From Haliclystus octoradiatus (Eukaryota; Cnidaria; Staurozoa; Stauromedusae; Haliclystidae): a stretch of DNA of 64,000 bases. This document shows, one piece after another, positions 54,264-64,000 of this stretch. Both the position numbers and the translations under genes were made by a program. The stretch lies in assembly GCA_916610825.1 (NCBI GenBank), contig OU744451.1:9670989-9734988 (forward strand), written 5' to 3'. Each line of letters opens with the position of its first letter. Position 1 is the first letter of the stretch. A model generated the notes under the pieces. It saw only the letters and a program-made list of their open reading frames with translations. It did no database searches and was not told where the DNA came from.

Positions 54264-54840
54264 GATTTTATCTTATCTTAATATAGTACCTTGAGCATTT
54301 ATAGTATAACTACTAGATAACAAATGTTTACTAAATTGGAAACTTACAGTATGACATCCCAATGAAAAAGCAGCTTACGGGTGATTAAAACTATGGTCAT
54401 CCTTTCTAAATGGGTATAGGGTTGAAATACTTGCGTACATAAATATATATTCTTGTGAGTTGATAGTGAAATGATAGTAGCACTGAGATTTCAACATTTA
54501 GGTTAGGCTCAATTCGTCTGTTAAGTGTTATATTCAGATGATCTCTAAGAAATCATAGAAAACATGCACGAGCAGGCAAGATACCATTACATCATTCTGT
54601 GTACCAGTCCAAATGTTAAAGACCATGGTACTCAATTAAGCTACTATTGCACATGCACACGCCAGCGCTTGTACCATCTTGATATACTATAATAGAAGAG
54701 AGATTAGAGCTGCGTTTTCTATTATCGTAGCGAACCAAATTAAATCTTTTTAAAACATTTCTTTTGCGGTTTTACCGTATTTGATTTCACCCAGCCGCGT
54801 GAGTAACACATTGCTATGGTTAAAACGCACGAATCACATC
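54264..54840 (+). repeat. Peptide-gene 3' flank, copy 2 (resumes after gypsy-3)
   Basis: Continues the alignment with 32,700-33,360: TAACAAATGTTTACTAAAT, TTACAGTATGACATCCCAAT and CAGCCGCGTGAGTAAC. Shortened relative to copy 1. Confidence 0.78.
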
Positions 54841-54849
54841 CAAATTCAC

Positions 54850-55480
54850 AGTGCGAAGCGAATTATGCTGGATGAACTTCCCAACACTTACATCGCAATG
54901 TATTGGCAGACATTGCAGCTCTGCTGTATGATTGTTTGATACATGAAATGCTCTCAATCAGGTGGATAAACCGGCACTCAATACGCAATCGATTTAATTA
55001 AATCTAAATAGTTTACCGCGTAACTGCGTTGTTTTACTTCATCAACAACCTTACTTTGTAATTTGCATAGTCTATTCTTTGTTGAATTTTATGACATTAT
55101 ATTGAACATTTTTTATTTATTAATAAAAAGATGTAACGCAAATGAACACTACAGATTATTGATAACAGTAGCAGTATAATAATCAGTTAAGATACAGAGT
55201 TGATGAAATATATGACTTGCTGCTAGCTAACGCCTTGATCAGTTGTCCAACGTGGAAGCCTCGTTTATAATCATGCGTTATAAAATCAGCGCTGTTACGT
55301 CACATTGTTATCACATTTTGTAAATTAGCCAAGTTAAAACATATAAATATTCATGTATTTTTAATTGCTATCCTTTTAATTTTATTCGGTTGAAAATGTC
55401 ATATTGGTATGGGACGAAACGTCGCAAACTTACGTCTATTCTATCACTTGTCTTCTAATAAAATTATTAAGCTAAAGGTT
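54850..55480. other. No gene seen
   Basis: AT-rich, no open frame. Nothing comparable in the other units was found. Confidence 0.35.
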
Positions 55481-55829
55481 TTTTTTATTAATTTACATTG
55501 CTAATATGTCATTAAAATCAATTGATTGTCTATAAAAACAGGCGTGGCATTATTTACAGTTCTCTTCATTAGTTCTAGTTGTTTAATCTATTTCTATACT
55601 GCTAAGAATCATTACTTCAGTTTATAAGCGTTAAACTTAGTCTATTTGAGGGCTGAGTATTGATTTAAAAATGGTATATTTAAATACATATTCGCCAATT
55701 ATATTTAATTTCAACAACTGTGCAAGCTACTAATGCCTAGCTAGATAAAATGTGTCACGTATCATACAGTTTCTCCTCAACTATCTATAAACACTTTCCG
55801 GTACATAGTGGGGCTTATAAACAGATTTT

Positions 55830-57240
55830 ATACTATAGATCAATCATAAACAATTAATTGCAATCATTTATATTCGTACAGACGTACAATCATTTAGTCA
55901 CATAAATCTATTGCAAGTTATATCTATTCAAACATAATTCATTTCCAATAATCCACCTCATCCAATTTATAATTCCGTCTGAATTTTGTTTCTTATCAGT
56001 GACGCGTGCGAAAATAAAAACGATGCTCAATTCAATTCAATAACTTTATTTGAGTGTCAATGTCGTTAGATTTACAAACTAATTGGGGACACTATAATAT
56101 TTAAAGTAACGAATTATTATATATATAAAACTAAATGAAAAGTAAATAAATAAATGAATGAATAAAAAAAAAAAATAGAAAAAAAAAAAGAAGTAAATTG
56201 AGTAATAATTCTTTTTTTTTAACTAGTTGACATGTCTATAATTGACATAAACTACAGCAATTTGTTATGAATAGTTATATGTTACTAGTTAATGGTTAAT
56301 GAGTATGTTATGAATAGTTTGTCTTTTGGCTCGGCTTATGAGTGTATAACTGCGAGACGTATCTTTGATTACAATAAAATTTATATAAATAGATAATAAA
56401 AGCTACATTTTGAGGCAAAACTAAATGGCAACAGTTTCTTGATTATAATATTTTTCTCAACGGCGTTTTGGATAATGCTTCCAGCATGGATAGCCGTTTT
56501 CAAGAGAATAACATTTATAAATTGAACATGATATATATTAAATTGAATACATAAAATTCAATAGAGTTTGTAATTTACATAATATATAGGTTTTAAAATT
56601 AAACAGAGTTTATACTTTGCATCCTAAGAATTTCATATTTAACAATTAAAACAATACCGAGCGGATTGAATCCGCTTGGAAAATTAAGTTTGATTTCAGG
56701 TCCTTAATATAGAGCATTACATAAATCTGGCAATCTCTTTTTGAATCGCAGTGCCTGAAAACGCTATAAATTGATTAGTAACATCATTCATTGTTTGCTG
56801 ATGCTTTCTTCTATGTCGTCCAATGGCAGAAGATGAAATCTATATTCTAAACGTTAATTGGATTGCAATTGTGACCCATTTACTTCATTCAACGATGAAT
56901 CAAGAATTATATTATACTTAGATTGTCATCCTCTTGAATAATAAGACAGCTTTCAGAACACGCAAAGTCGTGCGTTATAATTTCGATAGAAATAACAAGA
57001 CGACTGATTAAAGTTATACTTCTAACAATTCAACAAAAGCTGACTTGTTTAACAAGTGTTTTATCAAGTACAACAATCACTCTCACCTCTGAGTCATTGA
57101 AGATACTGTACGTTCTTCTCATTTGCAGTGATTTCATGTGATAAAGTTTATATGGCCCTCAAACACATTACGGAATCAGCATCACGATCTCCTAATGATA
57201 TCCTGCTATTTTTCTCAAATCTATTTGCAGCAGAGATGAT
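55830..57240 (+). repeat. Unit spacer, copy 2
   Basis: Pairs with 34,430-36,200. About 56,022-56,300 is an insertion not in copy 1. It begins with TCAATTCAATTCAATAACTT and includes poly(A)/poly(T) runs. In inverted sense this is a typical LINE 3' end (AATAAAGTTATTGAATTGAA). Confidence 0.65.
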
Positions 57241-57850
57241 ATATCTCCGTTACCCATATCTGTGCGAAGAATATTTAAATGCTGGTGTTTAACAGAAACC
57301 TACAAACTTCCAATTATTAATTCCATGCATGTATCTAAGAAATGTAGCACATCTAATCGCACAAATTACATGGCAATTCCCCTGTGTATTTGCAGTGTGG
57401 ACAACAAAATATTTTCTGGTACAGATAGGTTACTCAGTAATCCTTTCTTCCAACGAAGAATTCAAAACAAAGTAAGCTATAGGGGATATTGTTGATAATT
57501 GCATGAAGACTGAAAGTAGCTACTGCCAAGCAGTGTCCTTCTGTAGTAACTCAACAGGGTAAAAACAATGGCAAAAGTGACTTGAAGACTATGCATATAG
57601 CATTCAAACATTAGAACTATAAACACTTACCGAGAATTGTGTCTTCTGTTTGTGTGCATGAAAGAATTGTCGGATCTGACTGTACCTTTTCTCCTTCTAG
57701 TCATATTTTCAGAAATGAAAATACTTTTGACATTTGATACGTGCATGGAAGCAAAATGTAAGCAACAAAAGAACGATACAAACAAATGTCCAGAATGTCC
57801 ATATTAAATTAGGCTTAGACATAAGATAGAATAAATAAATAATTTACAAA
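57240..57850. other. No gene supported
   Basis: A 77-codon plus-strand frame (57,262-57,495) contains several cysteines (FKCWCLTE, CSTSN, LCICS). It lacks splice or homology support and is not counted as a gene. Confidence 0.3.
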
Positions 57851-58990
57851 TTAAAAGTTACCATCAAACAATTTAATGTCTTTCACTCTTGAGAATGGTC
57901 ACAGACGATGGCGACAGACAGACGAACTTAGTAATATTTGTCGTTTTTCTAACCCTGATATCGGACATGAATAAACATTTCTACAATGTTGGTAACATTT
58001 TATCTTTAACAAATGTAAAGGCAACACAACCTCGCAAATACAAGGGATCAGAAAAATGAATTTACACAATTATCTTGTAACCCACATGGGCGGCATGATT
58101 ACCATACAAAAGTAAACCTGAGATATCATGCGCGAAAATAATAATCTATTGAGCTGTGAAAAGTCTATTAAGACAAAAGATCATAGTTTCAAGCACGTCA
58201 CCTTGGCTTCACAGAATTAACTCTACTATATATACAGCTGATTGATATATCTATGAATTACCATTGATTGATCGATTGAAGTTTTGGTATATAAATGAAT
58301 TGCTTACAACGTATGTCAGTTACTTCCTCAACTGATTATAGAGCGTTCCCTCATATATTTTGATTAAGTTAATTACCATTTTACATCTAAGTAGCGAGCC
58401 GGTAGATGCGACTCATTGATAACGTTCTCAGTTGATCGTAACAGAAGATTGCTCAAAATAATGTACAATGTAATTGTACTATATTTTATCATCTCACATA
58501 TGAAAGTAGATTAATATCTGCTAGAAAATAAAGATTATCGATGTGACAGTCATAGAGACTATAGATATAGGTTCCTTATCAGATTCTTTGTTGTTGTTAA
58601 AATGTAATTTGATAACAGTTGATATTAAATAAGACGACAATTAAGCAAGTAATTCAATAAAGTTGGAGTTATAGGACGACAAAAGGGTAATTGCCTTTCT
58701 CTTAATTCACAAAATTTGCTCTAGCCGTTTAAAGTCTAGACCTATACATCAGAGAGCTGGTAAGAATGTTTTACATCATGCACAACCTACTTAAAATAAT
58801 TAACAGATATGTATAATTTATTTTTTGAATAGGATAACAGTATAGTAGCTAGTTACTGAAGCGGTTAGTCATGTTGTTGCTTCTTCAGTTTTTTTGAAAC
58901 ACTTTGAAAGGATCTTTATTCATGTAATAGCAGGATTCAGAGTAGATTAAATAATAGCGTAACAGGGCTTTTACCAACTCATTCAATGTA
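57850..58990 (+). repeat. Peptide-gene 5' block, copy 4, without a coding exon
   Basis: Collinear with 28,490-29,640, including the conserved leader donor (ACATCAGAGAGCTG|gtaag, exon end 58,759). No signal-peptide exon like MENHKSVIWI was found in the remaining 5 kb. Confidence 0.75.
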
Positions 58991-59144
58991 TATATATATA
59001 AAGATAGATTTATCTATCGTCAGATGTGATAGTGCTCAATACCGATTAAACATTGGCAGAGCTGTAATACATACGGATGGTGACTGAGTCAAAGAAAACA
59101 CATTCTTAATTTCTGTATTATAATTTATTGTATTATATATATAT

Positions 59145-59445
59145 ATATGCTGCTATGTATGCTATGCTATATGTGTTGGTATGTATGTCTCAATTGCGCA
59201 TGCGCAATTTTGAGCACTATCGACTCGGGATGTGTCTATACTATTTGCATTTTACATTGCCCACTATTTCGGTAGTTTGAGCACTCTGGTATGGCACAGA
59301 TGTTTTTTTCATGTGATGAATTTTTTCACCACATTTATTACTCATCTTGACTTAGGTGTATACTGAAGTCAGTTCCTTGTTCGCTCACTGAGCAGTACTG
59401 ATGAAGGCTAATGGCCAGAAACATGTACTTGTCTGCTGATATATA
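59145..59445 (+). repeat. Second copy of the hammerhead-ending repeat
   Basis: Matches 18,545-18,825, including AATTGCGCATGCGCAATT and the 3' hammerhead. As at 18 kb, it directly follows a peptide-gene 5' block and an AT simple repeat. Confidence 0.75.
59392..59439 (+). ncRNA. Hammerhead ribozyme candidate 2
   Basis: CTGATGA (59,399-59,405), stem II GGC/GCC (better paired than in copy 1), GAAA (59,419-59,422), stem III ACA/TGT, cleavage base C at 59,434. Stem I CAGTA against TGCTG gives five pairs, shorter than in copy 1. Confidence 0.58.
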
Positions 59446-59449
59446 CATA

Positions 59450-60128
59450 CTAGCAATGAGTTTGGTCCATTATGGACCTTCTATGATAAAACTTTCAGAT
59501 CACTTATAATTAAACAATTGACTAAGCTGACTATCGCTGTATAATACGGAGTCTGAACTCTTGAGGAGAACATGAGACACAATACGCATTGAAACGATGT
59601 AGCATTAATCGATACATCTTAATAATTCCTTTAATAAAAATTTAATTTATTTCACATCAATTGAGTCGATTGAAATGTATAATTTAACGTAGCTATATCT
59701 ACATAGAAAAACTTTATTTTATGTGCTGAAAGGAGGCCAGAACACATTAATTATTATAAATTACAAATACTCAGTCAAATTTCGAAATCTGAAACTATCC
59801 ATAAAAATCACTTCAAATCCGATCCGATCCAAAGACCTAAAATATTAACCCGAATCTGACCCGATACGATCGGATCGCGTTCGGTTCGGATTCATAAATC
59901 TTTATTGCAATATATACAACACTAATGTGGTGTTCACAAAATAACGCCGTCAAAGTGTGGCCAGTGAAACTCGTGGCATTGCATGCGATACATTCCATAT
60001 TAAATTAATTTAGCTTCAACAAGACACATGGTCCACTGATTTCTGTTATTAACATGATCAAACGATATCTTTTGTTAATTAAAAATGATTTACTGCTTCA
60101 TATTAAAAAAAAAAAAGTCTGAAATGAT
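59450..60128. other. No gene seen
   Basis: AT-rich. Positions 59,815-59,890 carry ATCCGATCCGATCC / GACCCGATACGATCGGATC / GGTTCGGATTC words, a CpG-containing dispersed repeat. Confidence 0.35.
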
Positions 60129-61669
60129 AATCTGAAAATATTATGATATGATAGTATATGAGGCTATATATTTTTGATCTTTGCAATCTCAGCAAGTAGG
60201 CCTGTGATTTTCATGGCAGTCTATCAAAATACAAAGAGTTCGTTGAAAATAAAATTTTAAAAGTAAACAAAAGATGTGAAAAGTTGACCTCATAGTGCTT
60301 CTTGTTATCAAATTTTCCAGAATAATAGCATCAACATTCTTTTAAAAGGAAATAAAATTCTATAATAAATCGCTATACTAATTCGATATTGATATTATGT
60401 TACATCTTGTTGTTAATATTTCTACGCGCTATTTATAATACATTACAGATGTCGAATGAAAGGAAAGATGATTATGAATAAATTAATTATTTTGATAGAA
60501 AAACGAAAACAACTTATTTTGCCAGATTCGTGATATGCATATTTATTCAGAATTTATTGAAACGGACGCGAATAGAGTGGAAATGTTTAGTGCAGCTTCA
60601 AAGATATAAAATACCACAGCCGATGGTAATATTTAAATGCTCATGTTATGATGTTTGACGAAAAGGATAATTTACTATGTAGAAAATGAATCTACTTTAC
60701 CATGCATTTGATCACGGTATGAAATGATCATTTTTGTCAGAATTATTTCGAATAAAAGACAATCTTTATTTTATTCTTATCGGGCGTACATTCTCCTTCG
60801 ATAAAATATGGTTGTTAACTTATTTTTGATTGGTGTATTAACTCAGAGAACCCGCTATTATGTATTTAAATGTTGTTCGGAGATTATGCCGCTCGTATAG
60901 TTTTTATTTGGATCTCATTTGGAAAATGGTAAGTTGTATTTTAATAAATATTGTTTGCTATGATCGATTATTTCATGCAACCTTTTCGCTTTTTATTTTT
61001 GTAACACAAGGTTTGTTACACTCATCCAAACTGTATTAACTATTTAAAAATGTTTTTAAATTATGTTTTTGTGCTTTCAAATTCAAAGCAAAATTTTTGA
61101 ACGCTGAAAATATTATAATTATTATTATTTATCACAAATCATACGCTCAATTCAATTTAACTTTATTAAATGTTGATCAACGATAATAACAAGACACCGC
61201 TATTTTTATTCTCGAAACTGTAGTAACATACTGTGTCTTATTCGTATAGCAAGTCAACAAAATGAAATTTTAATTTTAATCGATGACTATAATTCCTTCG
61301 TTAATTATGGAAGCAAAATCTGAAAATAAAAGCCTGCCTGCTCAAAACCAAATGATGTTTTTATATTAAATAATAAATTATAGAAATACTTTTGTGCAAT
61401 GCCTTGATTGATTCTAAACTCTGTAATTTTAGACTGTAGACAGATAATCTATTCGAACTTTGAATATTTTTCGAATTAGTCGAACGCCAACGTCATTTTG
61501 AAAATTCTTGCAAGTTAATTTGTTTTTATGCCCCGCGATAGATTGTTCATTTCAAAACAGATTGTTTGCTCAGTGTTCTCACAAATTATATATCAAAATA
61601 GCCTTTTTAAAAGTGAAATGTTTTATATCTCGATTTTGATAAAAGTAATGAACGGCATTTTGTTTCATT
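60129..61669. repeat. Tandem repeat unit A (~2.3-kb period)
   Basis: Matches 62,422-64,000 over at least 1.54 kb at about 95% identity (for example TGATCTTTGCAATCTCAGCA, ATGTATTTAAATGTTGTTCG). The offset is 2,293 at the left and about 2,331 at the right because unit B has small insertions. No convincing protein-coding frame. Confidence 0.88.
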
Positions 61670-62421
61670 AATAAATTAAATTAAGACCTAAAGTCTCTTT
61701 AATTTTCATAGCGTTTGTGCTGCGCTATATGTATTGCTGATATCAACACTACATGAAATAGGTCTACGTTTCTTTGATTTCAAAAAAATATTTTGTTTGG
61801 CCTAGTTATACTGGTAATTCAATGTAATTCAGTATTTCGTATTGTTTTAATTATCATAAAACTGATTCATTTTGAAGTTTCACTTGCTCAAACAATTTAC
61901 ACGCAGCTTTTAAATTCAAAGCAAAATATTTTTGTTCTGGGGATTTCAATTTGAATTCGATTTGGCTGCCCGCTAGATTATCGACCTATGAAATTTTTCA
62001 AAATCTCTGAATTTTTTAATGCAACGATATGAAATAAAATATCAGATGAAGTATATTATTTTAAAACAACGTCATAGACCCATACTTTTCATACAACAAA
62101 TTTGTTACTGTACACGGTTATCTCGACACAAATGTTTGCATAATTTCCCGACAACGGATTATCCGTATTATTTCGCCAGTAAGACGTACATAAGTCGCGG
62201 ACAGACACAGAAATATAGTGATATATAAACAGACAGTATTATGTATATAGCATAACTGACGACCCTGAAATTATTATGCCAGAGCATTAACCAATTAGCC
62301 ACTGCGTTACTTACCGACATAAGCGCTTTGACTGACCTTATCAACAAACCTACTGCTTCGACAACGTATTATTGAACAAGGCCGACCCCCGCGCGTGTAT
62401 TGAATTTCAAATTATATATAT
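61670..62421. other. Remainder of tandem unit A or spacer
   Basis: No gene seen. Whether it is repeated after unit B cannot be judged because the window ends. Confidence 0.4.
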
Positions 62422-64000
62422 AATCTGAAAATATTATGATATGATACTATATGAGCCTATATATTTTTGATCTTTGCAATCTCAGCAAGTATGCCTGTGA
62501 TTTTCATGGCAGTCTATCAAAATACTAAGAGTTCGTTGAAAATAAAATTTTATAAGTAAAAAAAAGATCTGAAAAATTGGTCTGATAGGGGTTCTTGTTA
62601 TCAAATTTTCCAGAATAATAGCATCAACATTCTTTTAAAAGGAAATAAAATTCTATAATAAATCGCTATACTAATTCGATATTGATATTATGTTACATCT
62701 TGTCGTCAATATTTCTACGCGCTATTTATAACATTACAGATGTCGAATGAAAGGAAAGATGATTATGAATAAATTAATTATTTTGATAGAAAAACGAAAA
62801 CAACTCATTTTGCCAGATTCGTGATATGCATATTTATTCAGAATTTATTGAAACGTACGCGATGGTTTATAGAGTTGAAATGTTTAGTGCAGCTTCAAAG
62901 ATATATAATACCGCAGCCGATGGTAATATTTAAATGCTCATGTTATGATGTCTGACGAAAAGGATAATTTATTATGTAGAAAATGAATCTACTTTACGAT
63001 GCATTTGATCACGATATGAAATGATCATTTTTGTCAGAATTATTTCGAATAAAAGACAAACTTATTTTATTCTTATCGGGCGTACATTCTCCTTCGATAA
63101 ACTATGGTTGTTAACTTATTATTGATTGGTGTATTAACTCAGACAACCCGCTATTATGTATTTAAATGTTGTTCGGAGATTATGCCGCTCGTATAGTTTT
63201 TATTTGGATCTCATTTGGAAAATGGTAAGATGTATTTTAATAAATATTGTTTGCTATGATCGATTATTTCATGCAACCTTTTCGCTTTTTATTTTTGTAA
63301 CACAAGGTTTGTTACACTCATCCAAACTGTATTAACTATTTAAAAATGTTTTTAAATTATGTTTTTGTGCTATTAAATTCAAAGCAAAATTTTTGAACGC
63401 TGAAAATATTAAAATTATTATTATTTATCACAAATCACACGCTCAATTCAATTTAACTTTATTAAATTTGATATACCTGAAATTAACTTTATTAAATGTT
63501 GATCAACGATAATAACAAGACACCGCTATTTTTATTCTCGAAACTGTAGTAACATACTGTGTCTTATTCTTATAGCAAGTCAACAAAATGAAATTTTAAT
63601 TTTAATCGATGCTTTAATTTTAATCGTTAATTATGGAAGCAAAATCTGAAAATAAAAGACTGCCTGCTCGAAACCAAATGATTCATATTTTTATATTATA
63701 TAATAAATTATAGAAATACTTTTGTGCAATGCCTTGATTGATTCTAAACTCTATAATTTTAGACTGTAGACAGATAATCTGTTCGAACTTTGAATATTTT
63801 TTCGAATTAGTCGAACGCCAACGTCATTTTGAAAATTCTTGCAAGTTAATTTGTTTTTATGCCCCGCGAAAGATTGTTCATTTCAAAACAGATTGTTTGC
63901 TCAGTGTTCTCACAAATTATATATCAAAATAGCCTTTTTAAAAGTGAAATGTTTTGTATCTCGATATTGAGAAAAGTAATGAACGGCATTTTGTTTCATT
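62422..64000. repeat. Tandem repeat unit B, cut by the window end
   Basis: Second copy of 60,129-61,669. Contains a ~40-bp local duplication near 63,470 (TTTAACTTTATTAAAT) not present in unit A. Confidence 0.88.

Noticed and set aside
57262..57495. Cysteine-containing 77-codon frame as another secreted peptide
   Set aside because: No signal peptide, no matching cysteine spacing, no splice support, and the surrounding spacer copy at 36.2 kb has no equivalent.

Overview
This is an AT-rich, intron-containing animal (metazoan) genomic window. The evidence is gt/ag-bounded exons with AATAAA signals, a strong Kozak start (gccATGG), Ty1/copia, Ty3/gypsy, LINE and Penelope-type retroelements, and several MITE-like DNA transposons. 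A marine invertebrate is likely and a tunicate is possible, but the species cannot be fixed from sequence alone. Host genes are few, and at least a third of the window is recognisable mobile DNA.

Layout. 922-2174 (+): the 3' two exons of a 12-helix major-facilitator transporter (MFSD9/MFSD10-like). 5.5 kb: foldback element. 6,004-10,579 (-): a young, complete copia element with identical 207-bp LTRs, a 5-bp target duplication and a half-tRNA(iMet) primer site. 12.9-13.6 kb (+): a two-coding-exon gene for a small secreted six-cysteine peptide. 14,590-15,390: a Harbinger-like non-autonomous transposon. 16.4-17.0 kb (-): a Penelope-like reverse transcriptase fragment. 18.5-18.9 kb: a repeat with a hammerhead-ribozyme core. 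19,683-23,602 (+): a gypsy element whose protease segment is inverted, sitting inside a THAP-zinc-finger pseudogene on the other strand.

From about 24 kb to 59 kb the window is built from diverged copies of a multi-kilobase unit. Each unit has a promoter/5' exon block, a signal-peptide exon, a ~1.7-kb intron, a six-cysteine exon and a 3' flank. The unit encodes relatives of the 13-kb peptide. One copy (30.4-32.4 kb) looks complete. A second signal-peptide exon (39.7 kb) is intact but separated from the next intact cysteine exon (47.7 kb) by a 4.7-kb gypsy element and a dead exon copy. Another gypsy element (48.2-54.3 kb), itself carrying a LINE 3' fragment and a 396-bp MITE with 8-bp target duplications, splits the 3' flank of that copy. 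A further promoter/5' exon block at 57.9-59.0 kb has no coding exon that I can find downstream. The window ends in a ~2.3-kb tandem repeat (60.1-64.0 kb).

Taken together, the window shows a small gene family of disulfide-rich secreted peptides undergoing birth-and-death duplication in a retroelement-dense region. The comparison of duplicate copies dates and delimits the insertions, including very short (68-75 bp) inserts that carry hammerhead-like CTGATGA...GAAAC cores.
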